Below are positions 26,901-34,365 of a stretch of DNA of 41,860 nt, one piece after another. Numbering within the stretch: the first letter of the stretch is position 1; each line of letters opens with the position of its first letter. The translations under genes were made by a program, and so were the position numbers. The notes below the pieces were generated by a model. It did no database searches and was not told where the DNA came from. It saw nothing but the letters and a program-made list of their open reading frames with translations. The stretch is taken from assembly GCF_001672975.1 (NCBI RefSeq), contig NZ_LZKU01000210.1, forward strand, positions 1 to 41,860. The letters are read 5' to 3'. The stretch is from Mycobacterium sp. 1465703.0. Lineage in GTDB: Bacteria; Actinomycetota; Actinomycetes; Mycobacteriales; Mycobacteriaceae.

Positions 26901-26907
26901 AACGACC

Positions 26908-26913
26908 CGTATA
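26908..26913 (-). promoter_or_regulatory. -10-like element TATACG for a leaderless acyltransferase transcript
   Basis: On the minus strand GGTATACG ends seven bases before the ATG at 26900, the spacing at which transcription would start on the start codon. No purine-rich ribosome site is present there, which supports a leaderless mRNA. The element lies 28 bases from the end of the Rv1879-like fragment. A -35 element is not obvious. Confidence 0.35.
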
Positions 26914-26940
26914 CCCCGGCTTCACCAGGGGGCAAACGCG

Positions 26941-27085
26941 CTAGCGACCGGTGGCGTTATCGTGAGCGATCAGGTCGACGACCCGGATGGCGTCGCTCTC
27001 GCTCCAGTCCCCATTGATCACGAATTCCCGACACGCGATGAATACCGGTGCGCCACAGGGCCGTACCGAGGAAGTACACTTCCGC
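26941..27085 (-). pseudogene. Decayed 3' fragment of an Rv1879-type amidohydrolase gene
   Basis: Read on the minus strand the segment gives EVYFLGTALWRTGIHRV, then after a frame change (two bases missing relative to the intact gene) REFVINGDWSESDAIRVVDLIAH and a stop at 26941. The intact gene at 30253-31386 ends ELHFLGTVLWRRGVDRVLREFVDRGDWSEADAIRVVDLIAR, so the two are clearly homologous, with roughly three quarters of bases shared by eye. The homology stops at about 27085, exactly where the cyp140 fragment begins on the opposite strand. It is not expressed as a functional protein. Confidence 0.85.
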
Positions 27086-27088
27086 GCG

Positions 27089-27184
27089 GCCGGCAGCGGG
27101 CGCGAAACCCGGGCGCTGCGAGGCTGGTCGACGTTGCCGGTGACCCTGGGGCCGGCCGGGTCGATGGCCGCGGTGGACGGTTAG
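27089..27184 (+). pseudogene. Duplicate of the last 96 bases of cyp140
   Basis: This segment aligns without gaps to 25385-25480, the 3' end of cyp140, with 86 of 96 bases identical by my count. It encodes the same ending, RETRALRGWSTLPVTLGPAGSM and a stop, and lacks all the upstream P450 domains. Together with the adjoining amidohydrolase fragment it marks the junction of a tandem duplication or integration. Confidence 0.9.
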
Positions 27185-27225
27185 CGCTCCGCGCCCGGGC
27201 GAAACCGCCGGTATGACCCGACTGG

Positions 27226-27254
27226 TTGACAGCGGGACGGCAACAGAGTTTATT
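27226..27254 (+). promoter_or_regulatory. Sigma-A-like promoter for the NTF2-like gene
   Basis: A perfect -35 hexamer TTGACA (27226-27231) is followed after 17 bases by TTTATT (27249-27254), which matches TATAAT at four of six positions. Transcription would start near 27261, on or beside the ATG at 27262, suggesting a leaderless message. Confidence 0.5.
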
Positions 27255-27261
27255 TGCCGCT

Positions 27262-27720
27262 ATGACAGAGGTGTCTATGATCGCGGTCGAGGATGTCGTA
27301 CGTGGGCTGTGGCAGGCGCTTTCACGGCGGGATTGGGAAGCGATCAAGTCCTTCCTGTCCGACGACTGCCTGTACGTCGACATGCCGGTGCCGGCGCTGT
27401 CGGCCCGCGGTCCCGAAGACATCGTCAAACGCCTTAAGATGGGGCTCGAAAACTTGGCGGGTTATCAGAACCACACCGGTGTGCTGGTGGCCAACGGCTC
27501 CGACGTGCTCTACGAGCACTCGGAGACATGGACTTTCGCCACGGGCGAGCAGGGTGTGCTGCGATTCGTCACGGTCCACAAGGTCGCCGACGGCAAGATC
27601 ACCGTCTGGAAAGACTATTGGGACATGAACAGCCTGGTGGCCTTCGCTCCCCCGAACCACTTCGAGGGTTTGGCCAATGGCGATGTGAGCTGGGTATTCG
27701 ACGCCTCAGCGCTGGTTTGA
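27262..27720 (+). CDS. NTF2/SnoaL-like protein, limonene-epoxide-hydrolase-related
   Basis: The product has 152 residues from the ATG at 27262 (leaderless from the promoter at 27226-27254), or 147 from the ATG at 27277 preceded by AGAGG. The cone-shaped NTF2 fold is indicated by the N-terminal helix VEDVVRGLWQALSRRDWEAIKSFLSDDCLYVDMP, the later strands VLYEHSETWTFATGEQGVLRFVTVHKVADGKITVWKDYWDM and a C-terminal helix. In limonene-1,2-epoxide hydrolases (such as M. tuberculosis Rv2740) the catalytic set is Asp-Arg-Asp. Here the WKDYWD Asp is kept, but the Arg/Asp pair aligns with a His-Ser-Glu stretch, so epoxide hydrolysis is doubtful. It lies just right of the cyp140 fragment, within the duplicated interval. 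Confidence 0.78.
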   Translation: MTEVSMIAVEDVVRGLWQALSRRDWEAIKSFLSDDCLYVDMPVPALSARGPEDIVKRLKMGLENLAGYQNHTGVLVANGSDVLYEHSETWTFATGEQGVLRFVTVHKVADGKITVWKDYWDMNSLVAFAPPNHFEGLANGDVSWVFDASALV

Positions 27721-27767
27721 CAGCGCTTTTCGCGCACACCGAGATTCAGCAGAACCTGTTCCGATAA

Positions 27768-27810
27768 ACACCTGGGATGGTCACCCCTCGTACTCTGACC
27801 ATCCCGGTGT
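27768..27810. terminator. Bidirectional hairpin terminator between convergent genes
   Basis: The arms GGGATGGTCA (27774-27783) and TGACCATCCC (27796-27805) are perfectly complementary around a 12-base loop. The outer ACACC (27768-27772) and GGTGT (27806-27810) extend the stem past a single bulged T. It lies 47 bases after one stop and 20 bases from the opposing stop, as expected for a shared terminator. Confidence 0.7.
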
Positions 27811-27830
27811 CTTCGGCAGCCATCACATGG

Positions 27831-28079
27831 CTACAAGTACTGCTTGACGCCTCCATGGCCGTGGCAGGTTCCGCCGGCGTGCGGGTGCTCGCTGAACGAC
27901 CAACTTCCATCCGAGCACTGGGCCGTCGCCCCCGGTGGCTGTGAGCCACCCTGCTGTGGATATGGCACGCAGTCACCAGAACTGGCGGTGTAGCAACCCG
28001 GTGACGCGGAGGCCGATGGGGTCAAGGCCGCGGCAGCGGTGACAATTGCTGCGGTGACGAACGCAGCACGGGACAACAC
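27831..28079 (-). CDS. Small secreted DUF3761-type protein
   Basis: The product has 82 residues from a GTG with a strong AAGGAGG nine bases upstream. A Sec signal peptide (RAAFVTAAIVTAAAALTPSASA) is cleaved after about residue 26. The mature part has a Pro/Gln-rich linker and a C-terminal motif, ATAQCSDGSWSFSEHPHAGGTCHGHGGV, with paired Cys and several His. This is the signature of PF12587-like exported proteins found in many bacteria. The His/Cys content could bind metal, but no function is established. It lies within the duplicated interval and is convergent with the NTF2-like gene. Confidence 0.78.
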   Translation of the reverse strand: MLSRAAFVTAAIVTAAAALTPSASASPGCYTASSGDCVPYPQQGGSQPPGATAQCSDGSWSFSEHPHAGGTCHGHGGVKQYL

Positions 28080-28201
28080 GTGCCCAAACCTCCTTCTTCG
28101 ATCATCAGTTTGGTGACGTTTGCCCGATTCGTCGATGGAAGCTTATGCCCGCGAACGGTTACACCACATCAAATTGTGGAAACCGGTTGATCAGCCGCTC
28201 G

Positions 28202-30256
28202 CTACTCCCCTAGCTCATGTAACACCCGGATCCGGACGGGGTCGCGCTTGCCCTTCACCGCGGCCCAGCCGTGCATGGTGATCCGTGCGGACGAACCAAG
28301 CGCTACCGCGGTATTGGGGCCGATGACCACCTGACCCGGCCGGGCCAGTCCCTCCAGCCGCGCCGCCAGGTTCATCGTGTCGCCGATCGCGGTGAAGTTG
28401 CGCACCTGCACCGCGCCGACATTGCCCACCAGCGCGGGACCGGTGTTGATCCCCACCCGGAAGCGCGGCCAGTCCTCGCGTCCGGCGGCAACTTCGTCGA
28501 CGACGGCATGCAGGGCCAGCCCGGCGCGGGCGGCCCGCAACGCATGATCGGGCTGGCGGACCGGAGCATTCCAGATCGCGACGATCGCATCGCCGGCGAA
28601 AGGCAGCACGGTGCCGCCCGCTTCGAGGATGACCGGAACGACCGCACCGTAGTAGGCGTTGAGCATGCCGACCACCTGGGCCGGCGAGGTCGCCTCGGTG
28701 AAAGCGGTGAAGCCGTGCAGGTCGGCCATCAGCACGGTGATGTCGGTGATCGCGCCGCCGAGCCCCGCCTGATCGGGATCGGCGACCAGGGCTGTGGCGA
28801 CCGCGGGCGACATGTAGCTGCGGAACAGTCCGTCGAGATTCTGGTAGAGCCGGGCGTTCTCCAGTGCCATCGACGACTGCATGGCGAACGAACGCAGCAG
28901 TGCGACGTCGGCGTCGGAAAAGCCGCCATCGGGTGCGCGTGCCTCGACCACCCCGGCAACCTGGCCCTTCACCATGAGTGGAAGTTTGAGGCATGCGGGT
29001 TCCGGTGTGTTGGCGCTGGGTCCGTCGGCTGAGTCGGTCCCAAAGCTGAGCTCGCCGGCGCGAACCAGTCCGAGCCGGAACTCATTGTCCGGGAAGGCTT
29101 CCGCGAGGGCCGCCATTACCCGGGCGAGCAACGCATCCTCGTCCTGAATGACGCTGGTTTCCTGGCCCAGGGCGAGCAGCTCGCCTAGTTTGCGCACGCG
29201 TTCGCGTTCGGCGCCCAGGGCTTGCGCACCGCGTTTGAGCACTGCTACCTGCTGCTCGGTGAGCTCGAACCGGTCGGCGAGGGCGGCGGTCGCAGTGCCG
29301 GGCGACACTTTCTCGCCCCGCTCGCGGCGCTGCAGCATGTCAACCATCGCCTCCAACGCCGCGGCATAATCGCGACGCAGATCGGCGATCGTCTGTTGGG
29401 TGGCGAGTGCGTCGAAAAGCCCCTTGACGGTGCCCTCGCGGCGGAACTGGACTCGCGCGCTGTAGGCGATGAAGCAGAAGGCCATCGTCATCAGCACGTG
29501 CCACAGCCACCAGGAGGCATGCCAGCTCATCCCGAAAGCCAGCGCCACCGCCGCCTCGGACAGCAACACGAAAGCGGTCAATACCGATATGACGACCACG
29601 GCCGGGCGGCGCCGGTAAATCGGGAGGTAAGCAAGTGCGGCTAGGGCGAACAGCGCCGCGCCGAGCAGCGCGGCGGCCTGTTCCGAGTGTTCCACCAGCT
29701 CTTGGTCGGCCAACCGATCGAGTAATCCGTACCCGATGACCACCGCACAGGCCGCCATCAGCGCAACCAACGACACGGCCAAGGCACGCCGCAGCGACCA
29801 GAGACGGGCGCTTCTGGCCGGATTGAATGTCATGGACGAGGCCAGCGCCGCAACCCCGGCCAGTACCAGCCCCATTCGTGTCGGCAGCATGAAGTCCGCA
29901 TCGGAGGTATCGAACAGCACGCCGGGGGTGAAGACGGCGTGCACTCCGAAGAAGCCCGCGGTGGTCAGGAACACCAGCGAGACCAGCCAGAGGCGGGCGT
30001 CGTCGCGTGCACGAGACGCACGCGCTATCAGGGCTCCCAACACAACACTGACCGTCGATGCGGACAGCACCAAAATGAAGTGGGCGACCCGGTTGTCCCA
30101 TTCCAAATCGACTTTGGGTTTGTCCAGTAGCAGCCACAGCGCCAGCATGGGCAGCGCCATGTGCATCAGCCAGTTCGCCGTGCGGAGCCTGGACCCCCGG
30201 CGTAGCTCGCTCGGCCTGCCCCGCCAAGAGTCCAACAACTTCGGACGGGTGGTCAT
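28202..30256 (-). CDS. Membrane adenylate/guanylate cyclase: multi-helix N-domain, GAF, class III cyclase domain
   Basis: The product has 684 residues. Residues 28-265 contain about seven or eight hydrophobic helices forming a MASE-like membrane sensor. A helical linker follows (270-360), then a GAF domain (about 370-475) and a class III cyclase domain (about 490-680). Metal-binding Asp residues are present in VLMADLHGFTAFTE and FAGDAIVAIWNAP, and the transition-state Asn and Arg in IGDTMNLAARLE. The purine-selecting Lys is replaced by Pro (LPFAGD), and the partner Asp by Thr (FTAIGD). The protein may be less active or altered in specificity. Its ATG overlaps the stop of the amidohydrolase gene (ATGA), so it is the last gene of the glnA3 operon. 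I do not recall it at this locus in M. tuberculosis. Confidence 0.87.
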   Translation of the reverse strand: MTTRPKLLDSWRGRPSELRRGSRLRTANWLMHMALPMLALWLLLDKPKVDLEWDNRVAHFILVLSASTVSVVLGALIARASRARDDARLWLVSLVFLTTAGFFGVHAVFTPGVLFDTSDADFMLPTRMGLVLAGVAALASSMTFNPARSARLWSLRRALAVSLVALMAACAVVIGYGLLDRLADQELVEHSEQAAALLGAALFALAALAYLPIYRRRPAVVVISVLTAFVLLSEAAVALAFGMSWHASWWLWHVLMTMAFCFIAYSARVQFRREGTVKGLFDALATQQTIADLRRDYAAALEAMVDMLQRRERGEKVSPGTATAALADRFELTEQQVAVLKRGAQALGAERERVRKLGELLALGQETSVIQDEDALLARVMAALAEAFPDNEFRLGLVRAGELSFGTDSADGPSANTPEPACLKLPLMVKGQVAGVVEARAPDGGFSDADVALLRSFAMQSSMALENARLYQNLDGLFRSYMSPAVATALVADPDQAGLGGAITDITVLMADLHGFTAFTEATSPAQVVGMLNAYYGAVVPVILEAGGTVLPFAGDAIVAIWNAPVRQPDHALRAARAGLALHAVVDEVAAGREDWPRFRVGINTGPALVGNVGAVQVRNFTAIGDTMNLAARLEGLARPGQVVIGPNTAVALGSSARITMHGWAAVKGKRDPVRIRVLHELGE

Positions 30257-31386
30257 GGCTGACCACCGCGCGGTGTCAGGTCGTAGATACGCGCGGCGTT
30301 CTCTCGTGCAATGAGATCTACCACCCGGATGGCATCGGCTTCGCTCCAGTCGCCGCGGTCCACGAATTCGCGCAGCACGCGATCAACACCCCTGCGCCAC
30401 AAGACCGTCCCCAGGAAGTGCAATTCTGCCGGGCCGAATCCATCGGACGAATAGAGGATCTTGGCGAAGGGTGCCATCTCCAGCAACCGGGCCAGGAAGT
30501 TGGGCGACCGCGCCCCCAGGTAGTTCACGCTCAACCCGCCATCGACATAGACGTTGTTGAACGCCTGAGCCAGATAACCGGCCTCACGCTCGTAGGGATA
30601 ACAGTGCAGCAATACGATCGGCACATCCGCCGCGCACCGCAGAAAGTCAAGCAGCAGAAGCGGATTAGCCTTGTTCAGATCACACTCACGGTCGCCGAAC
30701 CCGACGTGGAATTGCAGCGGCTTGCCAAGCCGCAACGCCTGGTGCAGCCCGAAGCGCAGCAGGACCCGGTCTTGCAGCCGGGTGCCGCCTTGCTGGCGCC
30801 AGCGACTCGCGGCCTCGGCTACCTCCGCCGGCGACGGTTTGCTCAGGTCGCCATCGAATCCGCCCCGGTAAGCGAGAATCGATTTGGTAGCGACCGCGTG
30901 GGCCGCGCGACGGTGCAGGATGTCCGCAAAGGCGGTCGCATAATCACCCGTCGCCTGCGCGGCCTGCTCCGCGACCTGCTCGAGACGAACGACCTCGTGC
31001 GCATGACCATCGGACAGCCGCTCCATGTCCTCGACGTCGGCGACCGCACCGCTCCCGATGCCGGTGTCCACCAGCCAGTCGCTCACGCCGGCGGCCGTCA
31101 GGAACAGCCGCGCCAGTGCATCCTCGTCGAATTGACAGCGGCGCTCCCAATAGTCCTGCGGCTCGGCATGTTTGGGTAGCCCCAGCACGGGTGCGCAATG
31201 CGCTCGCACCGCGAATCCGAGCTGGGAGTCAAAGCCAGAGTGAGCGATGGGTTCGGTGTTGGCCTCGTTGAGTGCATTCTCGAATCGGCGGCGGTCGCAG
31301 GGCGATAACCAGCAACCGTGGACATGCTGATCGATCAGCGCCACTTCGCCAATGTGCTGGGCGAGGGCGCTGATGTCGGAGACCAT
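30253..31386 (-). CDS. Amidohydrolase-2 family protein, FluG-like N-domain homologue (Rv1879-like)
   Basis: The product is a 377-residue TIM-barrel hydrolase. The metal-binding motif H-x-H appears as LIDQHVHGCW (about residues 18-26). Later candidate ligands are His in KPLQFHVGFGD (about residue 220), His in IVLLHCYPY (about residue 257) and Asp in ILYSSDGFGPAE (about residue 315). Its start is ten bases after the glnA3 stop. In fungi the FluG protein fuses this type of amidohydrolase to a glutamine-synthetase-like domain, which supports a shared pathway. It probably hydrolyses a gamma-glutamylated or related amide product of GlnA3; this is inference. A diverged 3' fragment lies at 26941-27085. 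Confidence 0.86.
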   Translation of the reverse strand: MVSDISALAQHIGEVALIDQHVHGCWLSPCDRRRFENALNEANTEPIAHSGFDSQLGFAVRAHCAPVLGLPKHAEPQDYWERRCQFDEDALARLFLTAAGVSDWLVDTGIGSGAVADVEDMERLSDGHAHEVVRLEQVAEQAAQATGDYATAFADILHRRAAHAVATKSILAYRGGFDGDLSKPSPAEVAEAASRWRQQGGTRLQDRVLLRFGLHQALRLGKPLQFHVGFGDRECDLNKANPLLLLDFLRCAADVPIVLLHCYPYEREAGYLAQAFNNVYVDGGLSVNYLGARSPNFLARLLEMAPFAKILYSSDGFGPAELHFLGTVLWRRGVDRVLREFVDRGDWSEADAIRVVDLIARENAARIYDLTPRGGQP

Positions 31387-31395
31387 AATCAGCCG

Positions 31396-32757
31396 TCACA
31401 GACTCCAGGCCATGCGGAATTTATCCGCCAATTGCTCGGGGCCCAGGTCACCGTAGCGCTCCTGCTCCATGCGGCGAACTGCGACGACCATGTCGACCGC
31501 CGGATCGCCCAGGATGCGCCGCATCTCCTCCGAAGCATCAAGGGCCGCAACCGCCTCGGTCTGCGAATCGGTCAGGCGCACGATGCCGTCGCGGTCGCGC
31601 TCGGAATCGGATAGCACCGCCGGGTCGAGCGTGATCTGTGCTGGAAGTGTCGCCTGACACTTGATTCCGTCCAGGGCCAGGCCGAGGATCGCCGCCGACG
31701 CCAAGTAGGGATTCGCCGATGGATCAACGATTTTGACCTCGACATTGCCGCCGCGCGGACTTCCGGGCCCGCCGGTGATGAAACGCACCGCCGCCTCCCG
31801 GTTTTCGGTTCCCCAACACGCGTAGGCGCCGGCCCAGTTGCCGGGCCGCATCCGTAATCCGGAAACAATCGACCCGCACAGTACCGCCTGGGCTTCCGGA
31901 AGACCACGAACCACACCGGCTATCGCGCTCTCGCCTGCCGGCGTCATGCCGGCTGTTGCCGTGCCGCCGGAGAACAGTGGTCCATCCGACGTTGTCAGTG
32001 AAAAGTGTTGGTGTGCACCGGATCCCACGCCATCGGCGAAAGGTGCGGGCGACAAGCTGATCCGAAGCCCGTATCGGCGTGCCGCGCGGCCGATGATGAG
32101 CCGCATCAGGATCAGCTGATCGGCGGCGGCCACTGGATGTTGCGGTGACAGCGAAATCTCGAACTGGTTGGCGCCGTACTCGGGGTGAAACTGTTCGATC
32201 GAGATGCCGGCCACCGTCGCCGATCCGATCACATCGCGAATGAAGGCTTCGTGTTCCAGCACGCCGGCCAGACCGTACTGGGCCCACATTGTCGACGGCA
32301 GCCGACCACCGTCCGGACCCACCAGAAGGAATTCGATTTCATGTCCGATCGCCGCCTCGATACCGGCCTCGGCCAGGGCGGCCTCGGTCCGCCGCAACGT
32401 CTGCCGGCTACAGGCGGGAACCGGTGAGCCGTCCTGTTCGAAGAACGCAGCGGGCGCCCATGCCAGACCATCACCGGCGATGCGCAACGCCGACAGATCG
32501 ATACGAAGACGTTGATCCCCCACCACCCCGACATCGGCGGTGAAGGCGATGCCAGTCTGGTCGATGGCGAACGCGTGCCAGGAGGGGCTGGCGCCCAGAC
32601 CGGGGTCTGCGAAGGTGTTCGTTTGCCGGATCGGGACGGCCTTGGCCAACGTGAGACCGGCGGGATTGACGACGGTGCCGATGACCGTGTCAACTCCCTC
32701 GGCCTCCAACTGGGCAATCGCTGCGGCGGCAAGGGGCGTGCCGGTCATGGCTGCCAT
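31396..32757 (-). CDS. glnA3: Glutamine-synthetase-like enzyme GlnA3 (gamma-glutamyl-amine ligase type)
   Basis: The product has 453 residues from the ATG at 32757, which has GAGG eight bases upstream; the ATG at 32748 gives 450, the length I recall for Rv1878. The GS catalytic domain is clear: IGHEIEFLLVG (metal site), FHPEYGANQFEISLSPQHPVAAADQL (Glu ligands), SPAPFADGVGSGAHQHFSL (ATP/metal loop), RMRPGNWAGAYACWGTENREAAVRF (Arg substrate site) and NVEVKIVDPSANPYLASAAILG. GlnA3 proteins of actinobacteria are reported to gamma-glutamylate polyamines rather than ammonia. It is followed without a gap by the FluG-like amidohydrolase and the cyclase, and preceded by an LLM oxidoreductase, forming one probable operon. 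Confidence 0.92.
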   Translation of the reverse strand: MAAMTGTPLAAAAIAQLEAEGVDTVIGTVVNPAGLTLAKAVPIRQTNTFADPGLGASPSWHAFAIDQTGIAFTADVGVVGDQRLRIDLSALRIAGDGLAWAPAAFFEQDGSPVPACSRQTLRRTEAALAEAGIEAAIGHEIEFLLVGPDGGRLPSTMWAQYGLAGVLEHEAFIRDVIGSATVAGISIEQFHPEYGANQFEISLSPQHPVAAADQLILMRLIIGRAARRYGLRISLSPAPFADGVGSGAHQHFSLTTSDGPLFSGGTATAGMTPAGESAIAGVVRGLPEAQAVLCGSIVSGLRMRPGNWAGAYACWGTENREAAVRFITGGPGSPRGGNVEVKIVDPSANPYLASAAILGLALDGIKCQATLPAQITLDPAVLSDSERDRDGIVRLTDSQTEAVAALDASEEMRRILGDPAVDMVVAVRRMEQERYGDLGPEQLADKFRMAWSL

Positions 32758-32813
32758 TCTCCCAACCTCGCGCTGTCCCGGTACGGCAAACGTGTCCTCA
32801 CCTGTATGACCGA

Positions 32814-33695
32814 TCAGTTCTGCCGGCTGACGAGCTCGGTGACGAACCGATCGAGGAACCCGTCCACCGGTGTCTGGCCCACCGGCCGGATCACGAATTT
32901 CGTCAAGCCCGCCTCGATGTAGGCGTCGAGTTGCCGGTGCAGGTGATCCCACCCGGCGGCGACCAACTCGCCGGGTTCGCGGTCCGGGCGGCGGCGGCGC
33001 ACCGCCGCGGCCAATTCCGCGGGCAATTCGCGATCCGCGACGGCCAGTGAGATGCCGAAGTGATCGGGCTCGATGCTGCGGCCGGCCTGCGCCGCGGCGC
33101 GCTCAATCGCCTCGCGCCCCGCGCGCGCTTCCGCCGGGGTGAGGAAGCTACCCAGCCAGCCGTCGCCCAGCGCGCCGATGCGCCGAAACGCCGCCGGCGC
33201 CGAGCCACCCAGCCAAATGTCCAGCGGGGGTGTCGGTCTCGGGGCGACAGCCGCGTCCGTGACGCTGAAGAACCGGCCGGTGAACGTCGCCGAATCCTGC
33301 ACCAGCGCCGCGCGCAACACCCGCAGTGCCTCGTCGAACACCGCCGCCCGTTCACCGTCGGGGACCACGAACACCTCGCGTTCGGCGGGTATCGCCGAGC
33401 GCAGACCGAAGACGGGTAGCACACGCTTGGGCGCGAGTGCGGCCAACGAGGCCAACTGTTTGGCCACCAGCACGGGATGCCGCCCCGGAAGCACGGCCAC
33501 CGAGGTGCCCACCTTCAACCGGGTCGTGCGCGCCAGCGCATACGCCATACCGACCACCGGGTCGACCGCCGGGGAATACACCAGTTCGGAAAACCACAGC
33601 GAGTCCACCCCGCCGGTCTCGAGCTGATCGACGATGGCGGCGAGCTGGTCCGGGGCGGTATCGGCGCCCAGGCCGACGCCGAAACGAATTTTCAC
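32814..33695 (-). CDS. LLM-class flavin/F420-dependent oxidoreductase
   Basis: The product has 293 residues from the GTG at 33695, with GGAGG eight bases upstream. It is a luciferase-like TIM barrel: KIRFGVGLGADTAPDQLAAIVDQLETGGVDSLWFSELVYSP at the start, then TTRLKVGTSVAVLPGRHPVLVAKQLASLAALAPKRVLPVFG and PPLDIWLGGSAPAAFRRIGALGDGWLG. The last two are the typical coenzyme-pocket strands of F420- or FMN-linked members. It resembles the MSMEG_3544-type family. The substrate is unknown. It lies 56 bases upstream of glnA3 on the same strand and probably adds a redox step to that pathway. Confidence 0.86.
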   Translation of the reverse strand: MKIRFGVGLGADTAPDQLAAIVDQLETGGVDSLWFSELVYSPAVDPVVGMAYALARTTRLKVGTSVAVLPGRHPVLVAKQLASLAALAPKRVLPVFGLRSAIPAEREVFVVPDGERAAVFDEALRVLRAALVQDSATFTGRFFSVTDAAVAPRPTPPLDIWLGGSAPAAFRRIGALGDGWLGSFLTPAEARAGREAIERAAAQAGRSIEPDHFGISLAVADRELPAELAAAVRRRRPDREPGELVAAGWDHLHRQLDAYIEAGLTKFVIRPVGQTPVDGFLDRFVTELVSRQN

Positions 33696-33805
33696 GTTGC
33701 TTCCCTCCGAGTGCTCACTCGTGCAGCAACATCGCCGTGCCACCATTTGTGCCCGGGCGCCCGTCATTGCCGGTTGCCCGGGTTGGAGAGCGGGAAATGC
33801 GCCGG

Positions 33806-34300
33806 CTAGCCGCGGCTGGGGATGGTGAGCTTGCAGGCCTGGCCGATGTCGAGGGTCCGCAGCACTCGCCCCATGCCGACCCACAATGCGCAGGACAGCA
33901 CCAGATCGGCCAGCAGCTCATCGGAGAAGTGCGCAGCGCAACGGCTCCAGAAGTCTTCGTCGTCGCGCAGGGCGGTGTGCTCGGTGGCGAAGCGATCCGC
34001 GAACTCGGCCGCCAGCCGTTCCTGTTCGCTGTAGCCGGGCCAGGTGCGCCACTCGTGGACGTGGTCGTACAACTCTTCGTCGACACCCGCGGCGGGCCCG
34101 TCTTCGTCGCGGGTGTTGACACAGACGACGCATTCGTTGCGGTGGGCGATCACCGCGCGGGCCAATTCGCGAGTGCGCAACGGCAACCGGTTCTTGGTGT
34201 AGACCGCCTGGCTGAAGCCGCCGAGCGCGCCGCCGATGTCAGGAGACTTCGCAAACCAGCCGGCCAGGTCGTCGTCAGCAAATGTTCCGATTCGGCTCAT
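33806..34300 (-). CDS. Carboxymuconolactone-decarboxylase/AhpD-like family protein
   Basis: The product has 164 residues from the ATG at 34300; the longer frame to 34414 runs into the exporter gene. It has the all-helical CMD fold with LRTRELARAVIAHRNECVVCVNTRDEDG around residues 40-67, where the CVVC resembles the CxxC redox pair of AhpD. A histidine of the usual E-x-x-H-x-x-x-H set is not obvious nearby. It may be a thiol peroxidase-like or decarboxylase-like enzyme. It lies between the exporter and the LLM oxidoreductase, same strand, 110 bases before the latter. Confidence 0.8.
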   Translation of the reverse strand: MSRIGTFADDDLAGWFAKSPDIGGALGGFSQAVYTKNRLPLRTRELARAVIAHRNECVVCVNTRDEDGPAAGVDEELYDHVHEWRTWPGYSEQERLAAEFADRFATEHTALRDDEDFWSRCAAHFSDELLADLVLSCALWVGMGRVLRTLDIGQACKLTIPSRG

Positions 34301-34365
34301 GGCGTGATGGTACGCCCGGGGCGGGACCCCGGTCGGGGATGTCGGCGAATGCGGATTGGTGCCCG

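Noticed and set aside
26987..27184. 65-codon plus-strand frame ending in the cyp140-like tail as a real small gene
   Set aside because: Its first half is the antisense of the amidohydrolase fragment and its second half the cyp140 3' copy; it is a by-product of the junction, not a coding gene.
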